Positions 49,937 to 58,839 of a stretch of 64,000 bases of DNA are shown piece by piece (the first letter of the stretch is position 1; each line of letters opens with the position of its first letter). The notes under the pieces are model-generated. The model saw only the letters and a program-made list of their open reading frames with translations. It was not told where the DNA came from and made no database searches. Location of the stretch: the NCBI GenBank assembly GCA_038532735.1, contig JBCBAC010000001.1, positions 310,001 to 374,000 of the forward strand, written 5' to 3'. Both the position numbers and the translations under genes were made by a program. The DNA comes from JAHTBL01 sp038532735 (lineage in GTDB: Bacteria > Pseudomonadota > Alphaproteobacteria > Rhodobacterales > Rhodobacteraceae).

Positions 49937-51280
49937 ATGACTGACGAGAAGTGGGGACAGGTCCGTGTCAATCTCATCAAGACAGTGGGGCAGAATAACT
50001 ACAAGAACTGGATCGAGCCTTTGGAGTTTTCTCAACTCGATGATGGTGTGGCGACTTTCTTTGTGCCGACCAACTTCATGGGCAACTACGTTTCTCAGAA
50101 CTTTGGCGATCAGATCCTGTACCAACTGACCACCGCAGGCGAACCCGTGCAGCGTGTCGTCTTCCAGGTCCCCGCCAATCAGACAACCCGACCGAAACCC
50201 GCAAAGCCTGTCGCGGTTGCCAAACCGGCCTCAAAAGCCGTGCCCGGTGCTCCGCTGGATAACCGCTTTAGATTTGAGACATTCGTCGTCGGCAAACCGA
50301 ATGAGCTGGCCCACGCCGCCGCCAAACGTGTCGCCGAAGGTGGCCCCGTCACGTTCAACCCGCTTTTTCTCTACGGTGGCGTCGGCCTTGGCAAGACCCA
50401 CCTGATGCACGCCATCGCCCACGAGCTGCAAGAACGTCAGCCTGAGCTGAACGTCGTCTATCTCTCGGCCGAGCAGTTCATGTATCGCTTCGTCCAGGCC
50501 CTGCGCGAAAAGCGTATGATGGATTTCAAGTCGCTCTTCCGCTCTGTCGATGTGCTAATGGTCGACGATGTTCAGTTCATCGCTGGCAAAGACAGCACAC
50601 AGGAAGAGTTCTTCCATACATTCAACGCCTTGGTAGATCAGAACAAGCAGATCATCATCTCTGCCGACCGCGCACCGGGCGAGATCAAGGATATGGAAGA
50701 CCGGATCAAATCGCGTCTGCAATGCGGCTTGGTCGTTGATCTGCACCCGACCGATTTTGAGCTGCGCCTCGGCGTGCTACAGTCCAAGGTTGACCAATAC
50801 AGCGCACAATATCCGGGGCTTGAGCTGGATGACGGCGTGCTCGATTTCCTCGCGCACCGCATCTCCACCAATGTCCGCGTCCTTGAAGGCGCCCTGACCC
50901 GCCTCTTTGCATTTGCTTCGCTTGTTGGGCGTCCGATCACGCTTGAGCTGGCGCAGGATTGTCTGGCCGATGTGCTGCGTGCCTCTGATCGCAAGATCAC
51001 GGTCGAGGAAATCCAGCGCAAAGTGTCCGAGCATTACAATATCCGTCTCTCCGACATGATCGGCCCCAAGCGCCTGCGCAGCTATGCGCGGCCCCGTCAG
51101 GTGGCGATGTATCTGTGCAAACAGCTGACCACGCGGTCCTTGCCCGAAATCGGGCGTCGCTTCGGCGGGCGGGATCACACCACGGTCATGCATGGCGTCA
51201 AGCGCATCGAAGAACTCAAGGTGCAGGACAGCCAGATCGCGGATGATATCGAACTACTGCGCCGGTCCTTAGAGGCCTGA
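49937..51280 (+). CDS. dnaA: Chromosomal replication initiator DnaA
   Basis: A 447-residue AAA+ initiator. Domain I is at the N terminus, a linker rich in proline/lysine/alanine follows (about 80-110), Walker A is GGVGLGKT (residues 147-154, Lys153), Walker B VLMVDDVQFI, and the C-terminal DNA-binding helix-turn-helix has GGRDHTTVMHGVKRIEEL. It is the first gene of a dnaA-dnaN-recF-VOC-lysE-gyrB run, and the large gap upstream is likely its regulatory region. Confidence 0.97.
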   Translation: MTDEKWGQVRVNLIKTVGQNNYKNWIEPLEFSQLDDGVATFFVPTNFMGNYVSQNFGDQILYQLTTAGEPVQRVVFQVPANQTTRPKPAKPVAVAKPASKAVPGAPLDNRFRFETFVVGKPNELAHAAAKRVAEGGPVTFNPLFLYGGVGLGKTHLMHAIAHELQERQPELNVVYLSAEQFMYRFVQALREKRMMDFKSLFRSVDVLMVDDVQFIAGKDSTQEEFFHTFNALVDQNKQIIISADRAPGEIKDMEDRIKSRLQCGLVVDLHPTDFELRLGVLQSKVDQYSAQYPGLELDDGVLDFLAHRISTNVRVLEGALTRLFAFASLVGRPITLELAQDCLADVLRASDRKITVEEIQRKVSEHYNIRLSDMIGPKRLRSYARPRQVAMYLCKQLTTRSLPEIGRRFGGRDHTTVMHGVKRIEELKVQDSQIADDIELLRRSLEA

Positions 51281-51384
51281 TAGGCTTGACGCTTTTGCGT
51301 TAACGCATGATGGTCGCATGAAAGGACTTGAGCCGCTGGGCGAAGGTGCTACTTTCGCCGTCCGGTCATCGCAGGAGCTTTGGA

Positions 51385-52503
51385 ATGAAGATCAGTATGG
51401 AACGCGGCGCGCTGCTCAAAGCAGTCGCTCAGGCGCAATCGGTTGTCGAGCGCCGGAATACGATCCCGATCCTTGCAAATGTGCTGATCGAAGCCGAAGG
51501 GGATACCGTCTCTTTCCGCGCCACGGACCTCGATATTGAAGTCGTTGATAAGACAAACGCGCAGGTGGAACGCGCCGGTGCCACCACCGTTGGCGCCGTG
51601 ACCCTACACGAGATTGTCCGCAAGCTGCCCGACGGCGCTCTGGTTCAGCTCAGCGATGATGGCGCCTCCGGTCGTCTGACCGTTGAGGCGGGCCGCTCGA
51701 ACTTCTCGCTTGCGACGCTGCCGAAAGAAGACTTCCCGGTGATGGCGAACTCCGAATACGAGAGCAACTTCGCCGCCCCCGCCCCCGTTCTGCGCCGTCT
51801 CTTCGACAAGTCAAAATTCGCGATCTCGACCGAGGAAACGCGCTATTATCTGAACGGCGTCTATATGCACGTGGCTGACAGCGATGGCGGTCAGGTGCTG
51901 CGCTGCGTGGCCACAGATGGCCACCGCTTGGCTCGGATCGACGCGGATCTGCCAGACGGTGCGTCGGGTATGCCCGGCGTGATTGTCCCTCGCAAAACCG
52001 TGGGCGAATTGCGCAAACTGCTTGAGGATGACGAGGTCGAAATCGCCGTCTCGCTGAGTGAGACAAAGATTCGTTTTGCGACGCCAGAGATTACGCTGAC
52101 CTCCAAAGTCATCGACGGCACCTTCCCCGACTACACCCGCGTGATCCCCGCGGGGAACACCCGCAAGCTGGAGGTCGATGCCTCCGAATTTGCCCAAGCC
52201 GTGGACCGTGTGGCGACCGTGTCGTCCGAACGCTCCCGCGCCGTGAAACTGGCCTTGGACGAAGATCGCCTGATCCTGTCCGTCAACGCCCCCGACAGCG
52301 GTGCTGCCGAAGAAGAATTGGCCGTCGCGTATGGCGACGAGCGGTTGGAGATTGGCTTCAACGCCAAATACCTGCTCGAAATTGCGAGCCAAGTGGACCG
52401 TGAAAACGCCGTGTTCATGTTCAACTCTGCTGGCGATCCGACCTTGATGCGCGAGGGCAATGACCAAAGCGCGATCTATGTTGTCATGCCGATGCGCGTC
52501 TAA
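51385..52503 (+). CDS. dnaN: DNA polymerase III sliding clamp (beta subunit)
   Basis: A 372-residue three-domain beta clamp (MKISMERGALLKAVAQAQSVVERRNTIPILANVLIEA at the N terminus and a C-terminal VVMPMRV). It encircles DNA and tethers polymerases. The frame is open from 51328, but ATG 51385 is preceded by AGGAG and gives the normal N terminus. TTGAC at 51286-51290 may be the -35 of its own promoter. Confidence 0.96.
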   Translation: MKISMERGALLKAVAQAQSVVERRNTIPILANVLIEAEGDTVSFRATDLDIEVVDKTNAQVERAGATTVGAVTLHEIVRKLPDGALVQLSDDGASGRLTVEAGRSNFSLATLPKEDFPVMANSEYESNFAAPAPVLRRLFDKSKFAISTEETRYYLNGVYMHVADSDGGQVLRCVATDGHRLARIDADLPDGASGMPGVIVPRKTVGELRKLLEDDEVEIAVSLSETKIRFATPEITLTSKVIDGTFPDYTRVIPAGNTRKLEVDASEFAQAVDRVATVSSERSRAVKLALDEDRLILSVNAPDSGAAEEELAVAYGDERLEIGFNAKYLLEIASQVDRENAVFMFNSAGDPTLMREGNDQSAIYVVMPMRV

Positions 52504-52504
52504 G

Positions 52505-52535
52505 CCTGCCTCCGGCGGGGATATTTTGACAAAGA
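52505..52535 (+). repeat. Short GC hairpin with ATATTTTG tail between dnaN and recF
   Basis: GCCTCC-GGCGGGG followed by ATATTTTGACAAAGATGAA. I recall closely similar hairpin-plus-tail elements recurring between genes in roseobacter and Rhodobacter genomes, so this may be one copy of a dispersed intergenic repeat. Only one copy is seen here, and its role is unknown. Confidence 0.4.
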
Positions 52536-52548
52536 TGAAAGGGCCCGC

Positions 52549-53655
52549 ATGACTGGCCTCGCGCTCACCGAGCTGACCCTTTCGCATTTCCGCTCTCACA
52601 AAGCGGCGCGCCTGACGCTTGATCCCGGACCCGTTGCAATTTATGGGGCCAATGGCGCTGGCAAAACTAATATCCTTGAAGCTGTATCCTTGCTCTCCCC
52701 CGGTCGCGGTCTGCGTCGTGCGGCGGCCGAGGCGATGGTGCGTCGGCCCGAAGCGCTGGGATGGAAAGTCAGCGCGGTTCTACGCTCGCTCCATCAGATG
52801 CACGAGGTCGAGACGTTCAGCGAAGAAGGCACCTCCCGCCAAGTGCGCATTGACGGTAAGGCCGCAACGCAGGTCGCCCTGGGCCGCATCGCGCGGGTGC
52901 TGTGGTTGATCCCCTCCATGGACCGGCTCTGGATCGAAGGTGCTGAAGGGCGGCGGCGGTTTCTGGATCGCATGACGCTCAGCTTTGAACCGACCCATGC
53001 CGATGCAACGCTGACCTACGAGAAAGCCATGCGCGAGCGGAACCGCCTGCTGAAGGATCAGGTCCGCGATGCCGCGTGGTATGGGGCGCTAGAGGCGCAA
53101 ATGGCCAAAGCCGGTGCCGCCATCCATACCAATCGGCAGGCCTGCGTTGCCCAGCTGATCGACGCGCAGAAAGAGGCGGAGACCGCCTTTCCCACCGCCG
53201 ATCTTGTGTTGACCCAAGCCGAGGGCGAGATGCCGGAGGACGCCGATGCGTTGCTGCAAGCGCTCCAAGACAGCCGCCCCCGTGATCTTTTGGCCGGACG
53301 CACCCTGATCGGACCGCATCGCGCTGATCTGTCCGCCACCTATGCCGCGAAAGGCGTCGCTGCCAAGGATTGCTCTACCGGAGAGCAAAAAGCCCTGCTT
53401 GTGTCCCTGATCCTTGCCAATGGCCGCGCCCTGATCGCAGAATTTGGTGCGCCCCCGATCTTGCTGCTGGATGAGGTCGCCGCCCATCTCGATGCCGACC
53501 GCCGTGCCGCGCTTTATGACGAGATCATTGCGCTGGGCGCACAGGCATGGATGACTGGCACCGGGCCAGAACTGTTCGATACGCTCCAGTCCCGCGCGAT
53601 GTTTGTCGAGGTGGGCGAAGAGAGCGGCACCTCCTTCCTGAAAGGCACATCATGA
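52549..53655 (+). CDS. recF: DNA replication and repair protein RecF
   Basis: A 368-residue SMC-like ATPase that loads RecA at gaps. Walker A is YGANGAGKTN (Lys39), with STGEQKALLVSLILANGRAL as the signature motif and ILLLDEVAAHLDADRR as Walker B. It follows dnaN after 45 bases and its stop overlaps the start of the VOC gene. Confidence 0.95.
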   Translation: MTGLALTELTLSHFRSHKAARLTLDPGPVAIYGANGAGKTNILEAVSLLSPGRGLRRAAAEAMVRRPEALGWKVSAVLRSLHQMHEVETFSEEGTSRQVRIDGKAATQVALGRIARVLWLIPSMDRLWIEGAEGRRRFLDRMTLSFEPTHADATLTYEKAMRERNRLLKDQVRDAAWYGALEAQMAKAGAAIHTNRQACVAQLIDAQKEAETAFPTADLVLTQAEGEMPEDADALLQALQDSRPRDLLAGRTLIGPHRADLSATYAAKGVAAKDCSTGEQKALLVSLILANGRALIAEFGAPPILLLDEVAAHLDADRRAALYDEIIALGAQAWMTGTGPELFDTLQSRAMFVEVGEESGTSFLKGTS

Positions 53656-54068
53656 GTATGAACCGCATCAACCTGATTACGCTTGGGGTTTCAGACCTCG
53701 CCCGGTCCCGCGCCTACTACGAAGCGCTAGGCTGGGTGCCGGAAGAGACGCTTGAGAATGTCGCGTTCTACGACATGGGCGGCGCCAAATTTGGGCTGTT
53801 CCCGCGCGATATGCTCGCCAAAGAGCAAGGCCGCGCGCCGAGCGAACTGGGCAATGGCGCCATGACCCTTGCCCAGAACTACCCCGATGAGGCGGGCGTT
53901 GACGCCGCCTTTCAAGCGGCCCTCGACGCAGGGGCCACCGCCATCGCGCAACCCGAAAAGATGGCCTGGGGCGGCTATTCCAGCTATGTCGCCGACCCCG
54001 ATGGTCATATCTGGGAGTTTGCCTTCAACCCGTACTGGCCCCTAGATGACGAAGGCAAACTTGCGTGA
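53652..54068 (+). CDS. VOC (glyoxalase/bleomycin resistance) family protein
   Basis: A 138-residue protein of two beta-alpha-beta-beta-beta units (INLITLGVSDLARSRAYYEALGW, and AWGGYSSYVADPDGHIWEFAFNPYW) typical of the VOC superfamily. Metal-binding residues in the second unit (HIWEFAFNP) are plausible. The substrate is unknown. ATG 53652 overlaps the recF stop, and its own stop overlaps the lysE start. Confidence 0.88.
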   Translation: MSMNRINLITLGVSDLARSRAYYEALGWVPEETLENVAFYDMGGAKFGLFPRDMLAKEQGRAPSELGNGAMTLAQNYPDEAGVDAAFQAALDAGATAIAQPEKMAWGGYSSYVADPDGHIWEFAFNPYWPLDDEGKLA

Positions 54069-54685
54069 CGATTACCCCGGCTGAGCTTGCCCTCTACGCA
54101 GGTGCGATCGCCATCCTGTTCCTGACACCCGGCCCCGTCTGGATGGCCATCACCGCACGGGCGCTTTCGGGCGGGTTCCAAGCCGCTTGGCCGGTGGCCT
54201 TGGGCGTCGTGATCGGTGATGCGCTCTGGCCGTTCCTCGCCATCCTTGGTGTCAGCCTCGTCGCCAGTAGCTTCGACGCTTTCATGTTGATCTTCCGCTT
54301 CGTCGCCGCAGCGATCTTCATCCTGATGGGCGTCCTCGTCATCCGCAACGCGGACAAAACCATCGCCGCCGACAGTCGTCTCACGCGCCCTGGCATGTGG
54401 GCGGGCTTTATCGCGGGCCTTGCTGTCATCCTAGGCAACCCGAAGGCTATTTTGTTCTACATGGGCGTCCTGCCGGGCTTCTTCGACCTGACCGAAGTCA
54501 CCCGCCTCGACATCGCGGCAATCGTTGCGATTTCCATCGTCATCCCGTTCATCGGTAACCTCTTTTTCGCGCTTTTCGTCGACCGGATGCGCCGCTTTCT
54601 CACCTCCTCGAAAGCGTTGCGGAACACCAATTATGTCGCTGGCGGCCTGCTGATCTGTGTGGGGCTTGTGATCCCCCTCACATAA
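54065..54685 (+). CDS. LysE family exporter
   Basis: A 206-residue membrane protein with six hydrophobic segments and the LysE/RhtB pattern LTPGPVWMAITARALSGGFQAAWPVALGVVIGDALWP and GNPKAILFYMGVLPGFFDLT. Members export amino acids such as lysine, threonine or homoserine. GTG 54065 overlaps the VOC stop by four bases. It lies 77 bases before gyrB. Confidence 0.88.
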   Translation: MTITPAELALYAGAIAILFLTPGPVWMAITARALSGGFQAAWPVALGVVIGDALWPFLAILGVSLVASSFDAFMLIFRFVAAAIFILMGVLVIRNADKTIAADSRLTRPGMWAGFIAGLAVILGNPKAILFYMGVLPGFFDLTEVTRLDIAAIVAISIVIPFIGNLFFALFVDRMRRFLTSSKALRNTNYVAGGLLICVGLVIPLT

Positions 54686-54762
54686 CGCAAAATCTAGGCG
54701 TTCTGCGTGACATCACCCCCAAAACCTCGTATAAAATTAGCAAATAGCGAAGGACGATCCGC

Positions 54763-57180
54763 ATGGCTGAGGCCCAACAGACGCCCGAAGAATATGGCGC
54801 AGATTCCATCAAAGTTCTCAAAGGCTTAGAGGCTGTTCGCAAGCGCCCCGGCATGTATATCGGGGACACCGATGACGGCAGCGGTCTGCACCATATGGTC
54901 TACGAGGTCGTCGATAACGGGATTGACGAGGCTCTGGCCGGTCACGCCGACCATGTGACCGTCACGATCAACGCGGATTCCAGCGTTTCCGTCAGCGACA
55001 ATGGGCGCGGCATCCCAGTCGATATCCACCCTGAAGAGGGCGTGTCTGCGGCTGAGGTCATCATGACCCAGCTGCATGCAGGCGGTAAGTTCGACAGCAA
55101 CTCCTACAAGGTGTCTGGCGGCCTGCATGGTGTGGGTGTGTCGGTTGTGAACGCACTGTCCGATTGGTTGGAACTGCGCATCTGGCGCGACGGGAAAGAG
55201 CACACCGCCCGTTTCGTGCGCGGTGAAACCGACAAGCATCTAGAAGTCGTCGGTGACGCCAATGGCAAGAAGGGGACGGAGGTCCGGTTTATGGCCTCGA
55301 CCGACACGTTCTCGAACCTTGATTATAGCTTTAAGACGCTCGAAAACCGCCTGCGCGAATTGGCGTTCCTCAATTCCGGCGTCCGTATCATCCTACGCGA
55401 TGAACGCCCCGCGGAAGCGTTGGAGACAGAGTTGTTCTACGAAGGCGGCGTGAAGGAATTCGTCAAATATCTGGACCGCTCCAAGACAGCTATGATGCCG
55501 GAACCGATCTTTATCACGGGTGAGCGTGACGAAATCGGTGTCGAAGTCGCGATGTGGTGGAACGATAGCTACCATGAGACGGTGCTGCCCTTCACCAACA
55601 ACATCCCCCAGCGCGATGGCGGCACCCATATGGCGGGCTTCCGCGGCGCGCTGACCCGCACGATCAACAATTACGCGCAGTCCAGCGGCATCGCGAAGAA
55701 GGAGAAGATCAGCTTTACCGGCGATGATGCGCGCGAGGGTCTGACCTGTGTGCTATCCGTCAAAGTGCCCGATCCGAAATTCTCCAGCCAGACGAAAGAT
55801 AAGCTCGTCAGCTCCGAAGTGCGCCCCGCTGTCGAAGGCCTGATGAACGAGAAATTGGCCGAATGGTTCGAGGAAAACCCGAACGAGGCCAAGATGATCG
55901 TCGGCAAAATCGTCGAGGCCGCGATGGCCCGCGAAGCCGCCCGTAAGGCCCGCGAACTGACCCGACGCAAGACGGCGATGGACGTGAACTACCTCGCGGG
56001 CAAGCTCAAGGATTGCTCTGAAAAGGACCCCTCCAAGACCGAAGTTTTCCTGGTGGAGGGTGATTCAGCTGGTGGCTCTGCCCAGACAGGCCGGGATCGC
56101 CGCACGCAAGCTGTTCTGCCCCTGCGCGGTAAGATCCTGAACGTCGAACGCGCCCGGTTTGACCGCATGCTCGGCAGTCAGGAAATCGGCAACCTCGTGA
56201 TGGCGCTGGGTACGGGGATTGGTCGCGACGAGTTCGATATCGACAAACTGCGCTACCACAAGATCGTCATTATGACGGATGCAGACGTCGACGGCGCGCA
56301 TATCCGCACGCTGTTGTTGACCTTCTTCTTCCGCCAGATGCCGGAGCTGATCGAGGGCGGGTATCTCTACATCGCGCAGCCCCCGCTCTACAAAGTTTCG
56401 CGCGGCAAGTCGGAGGTTTACCTCAAGGACCAGACCGCGCTCGAGGATTACCTAATTGAGCAAGGCATCGAAGGTGCGATGCTGCGCCTTGGCAATGGCG
56501 AGGAGATCGTCGGCCAAGACCTGCGCCGCGTGGTGGACGAGGCCCGTCAGGCAAAGCGTATTCTAGAGGCCTTCCCGACCCATTACCCGCGTCACATCCT
56601 CGAACAAGCCGCGATTGCAGAGGCGTTCCTCACCGGCTCCGTCGACAAGGACTTGCAAGCCGTCGCCGATGCGGTCGCCAAGCGTCTCGACTTGATCGCG
56701 CTGGAATATGAGCGCGGTTGGCAGGGTCGTCCGACCCAAGACAAGGGCATCCGTCTCAGTCGTATCCTGCGCGGCGTCGAAGAAGTGCGCACGCTTGATG
56801 GCCCGGTCCTTCGCTCTGGCGAGGCGCGCAAGATGGGCTCCATGACGCAAGCTCTGCGCGACATCTACGTGACCCCTGCAACGCTCCACCGGAAAGAGCG
56901 GAGCCAGATGATCGTCGGCCCGCTCGACCTGCTCGACGCGATCCTGCAGGAAGGCGAAAAGGGCCTCAGCCTGCAACGCTACAAAGGGCTGGGCGAAATG
57001 AACCCCGATCAGCTTTGGGAAACCACGCTGGACCCTGAAGCGCGTACGCTTCTGCAGGTGAAGGTGGATGACGTGGCAGAGGCCGATGACCTCTTCACCA
57101 AGCTGATGGGCGACGTCGTCGAACCGCGCCGTGAATTCATCCAGCAAAACGCGCTGAACGTCGAAAACCTCGACTTCTAA
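54763..57180 (+). CDS. gyrB: DNA gyrase subunit B
   Basis: An 805-residue type IIA topoisomerase subunit. The ATP-binding GHKL domain starts with RKRPGMYIGDTDDGSGLHHMVYEVVDNGIDEALAGH; the TOPRIM metal residues are Glu432 in EGDSAGGSA and Asp506/Asp508 in DADVDGAH. It introduces negative supercoils with GyrA. TATAAAAT near 54731 is a candidate -10 box; GAAGGA precedes the ATG. Its end overlaps betA convergently by four bases. Confidence 0.97.
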   Translation: MAEAQQTPEEYGADSIKVLKGLEAVRKRPGMYIGDTDDGSGLHHMVYEVVDNGIDEALAGHADHVTVTINADSSVSVSDNGRGIPVDIHPEEGVSAAEVIMTQLHAGGKFDSNSYKVSGGLHGVGVSVVNALSDWLELRIWRDGKEHTARFVRGETDKHLEVVGDANGKKGTEVRFMASTDTFSNLDYSFKTLENRLRELAFLNSGVRIILRDERPAEALETELFYEGGVKEFVKYLDRSKTAMMPEPIFITGERDEIGVEVAMWWNDSYHETVLPFTNNIPQRDGGTHMAGFRGALTRTINNYAQSSGIAKKEKISFTGDDAREGLTCVLSVKVPDPKFSSQTKDKLVSSEVRPAVEGLMNEKLAEWFEENPNEAKMIVGKIVEAAMAREAARKARELTRRKTAMDVNYLAGKLKDCSEKDPSKTEVFLVEGDSAGGSAQTGRDRRTQAVLPLRGKILNVERARFDRMLGSQEIGNLVMALGTGIGRDEFDIDKLRYHKIVIMTDADVDGAHIRTLLLTFFFRQMPELIEGGYLYIAQPPLYKVSRGKSEVYLKDQTALEDYLIEQGIEGAMLRLGNGEEIVGQDLRRVVDEARQAKRILEAFPTHYPRHILEQAAIAEAFLTGSVDKDLQAVADAVAKRLDLIALEYERGWQGRPTQDKGIRLSRILRGVEEVRTLDGPVLRSGEARKMGSMTQALRDIYVTPATLHRKERSQMIVGPLDLLDAILQEGEKGLSLQRYKGLGEMNPDQLWETTLDPEARTLLQVKVDDVAEADDLFTKLMGDVVEPRREFIQQNALNVENLDF

Positions 57181-58838
57181 CGCTGGGCTGTTTGCCAGTT
57201 CGGATGCACCCATGGCTCCGCGTTAGAGCGGGGCAGGGGTGTGCGCCCAAGGATATGATCGGATGCTTTTTCGCCGACCATGATCGATGGCCCGTTTAGG
57301 TTCCCGTTCGTGATCCGCGGAAAGATAGAGCTGTCAGCAACGCGCAGCCCATCAACGCCGATCACCCGACATTCCGGGTCCACTACGGCCATCGGATCAC
57401 TCACAGCGCCCATCTTTGCGGTGCCACAAGGGTGATACGCGCTCTCCGCATGCTCCCGGATGAACCCATCAAGTTGATCATCGCTTTGCACATCCGCCCC
57501 CGGCTGAATTTCGTGCCCCGCATAGGGCGCAAACGCCTCTTGCCCAAAAATCTCCCGCGTCAGACGGATCGCTTTGCGAAACTCTGACCAGTCATCCGCA
57601 TGGCTCATGTAATTAAAGAAAATCGCCGGAGCTTCTGCCGGGTCCGCCGATTTCAACGTCACCGCCCCCCGCGATTTCGACCGCATCGGTCCAACATGCG
57701 CCTGAAACCCATGCCCTTCTGCGGCCACCTTGCCATCGTAGCGGACGGCAAGCGGAAGGAAATGAAACTGAATATCCGGGTAATCAATCCCGGCGTCCGA
57801 GCGGATGAAACCCGTCGACTCGAACTGGTTCGACGCGCCCGGCCCTTTGCGCCGAAACAGCCATTGCGCCCCGACCCACGCCTTGCCCGGCAGGTTCCAA
57901 TAGGAATAGAGACTGACCGGCTGCGTACACGCCATCTGGATATAAAGCTCCAGATGATCCTGCAGGTTCTGCCCCACACCGGGCCGATCTGCGATCACTT
58001 CAATCCCATGCTCCGCCAGATGCGCACCGGGCCCGATGCCCGACAACATCAGTAGCTTCGGCGAATTGATCGAGGACGCCGCAAGGATCACCTCGCGATT
58101 GGCCCGCACAACCTCACTACGTCCGCCGATTCGCAGCTGCACCCCAACCGCGCGCCCCTCTTCGATCACCACCTTCTCGGCCAAACCTTTGACCATCGTG
58201 CAATTTGGCCGCTTCAACGCCGGCTTCAGATATGCATTCGCCGCCGACCACCGCTGCCCGCGATAAATCGTATGCTCGAACGCGCCGAACCCCTCCTGCT
58301 GTGCGCCATTGTAGTCGTCTGTCAGCGGATACCCGGCCTGTTCCCCGGCCTCCACGAAAGCCTTAACCAACGGATTGGTGCGCGGCCCACGCGTCACATG
58401 AAGCGGCCCATCGCTCCCACGCCACGCCGGATCACCGCCATGGCCCGCATCGTCCCAGCACTCCAACCGCTTGTAGTAGGGCAGCACATCCGCGCCCGAC
58501 CAACCGGTCGCACCGGTTTCCTCCCAATGGTCAAAGTCGCGCGCATGGCCACGCACGTAAACCATCCCGTTGATCGAAGATGATCCCCCGATCACCTTCC
58601 CGCGCGGACAGGCAAGACGCCGCCCGCCCAGATGCGGCTCAGGCTCGCTTTGATATCCCCAATCATAGCGTTTCATGTTCATCGGATAGGACAATGCGCC
58701 CGGCATCTGAATGAGAGGCCCCGCATCGGTGCCCCCATATTCGATCACGATGACCGAATATTTGCCGTCCTCCGACAGCCGATAGGCCATCGCGCATCCC
58801 GCCGATCCGGCACCAACAATGACGAAATCCGCTCGCAT
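57177..58838 (-). CDS. betA: Choline dehydrogenase BetA
   Basis: A 553-residue GMC-family flavoprotein that oxidises choline to betaine aldehyde. FAD-binding GAGSAG (9-14), the GMC signature PRGKVIGGSSSINGMVYVRGHA and the C-terminal YHPCGTAKMG with the catalytic histidine are intact. It is the last gene of the betI-betC-betB-betA operon, one base after betB. It would act at the inner membrane, feeding the respiratory chain. Confidence 0.96.
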   Translation of the reverse strand: MRADFVIVGAGSAGCAMAYRLSEDGKYSVIVIEYGGTDAGPLIQMPGALSYPMNMKRYDWGYQSEPEPHLGGRRLACPRGKVIGGSSSINGMVYVRGHARDFDHWEETGATGWSGADVLPYYKRLECWDDAGHGGDPAWRGSDGPLHVTRGPRTNPLVKAFVEAGEQAGYPLTDDYNGAQQEGFGAFEHTIYRGQRWSAANAYLKPALKRPNCTMVKGLAEKVVIEEGRAVGVQLRIGGRSEVVRANREVILAASSINSPKLLMLSGIGPGAHLAEHGIEVIADRPGVGQNLQDHLELYIQMACTQPVSLYSYWNLPGKAWVGAQWLFRRKGPGASNQFESTGFIRSDAGIDYPDIQFHFLPLAVRYDGKVAAEGHGFQAHVGPMRSKSRGAVTLKSADPAEAPAIFFNYMSHADDWSEFRKAIRLTREIFGQEAFAPYAGHEIQPGADVQSDDQLDGFIREHAESAYHPCGTAKMGAVSDPMAVVDPECRVIGVDGLRVADSSIFPRITNGNLNGPSIMVGEKASDHILGRTPLPRSNAEPWVHPNWQTAQR

Positions 58839-58839
58839 G

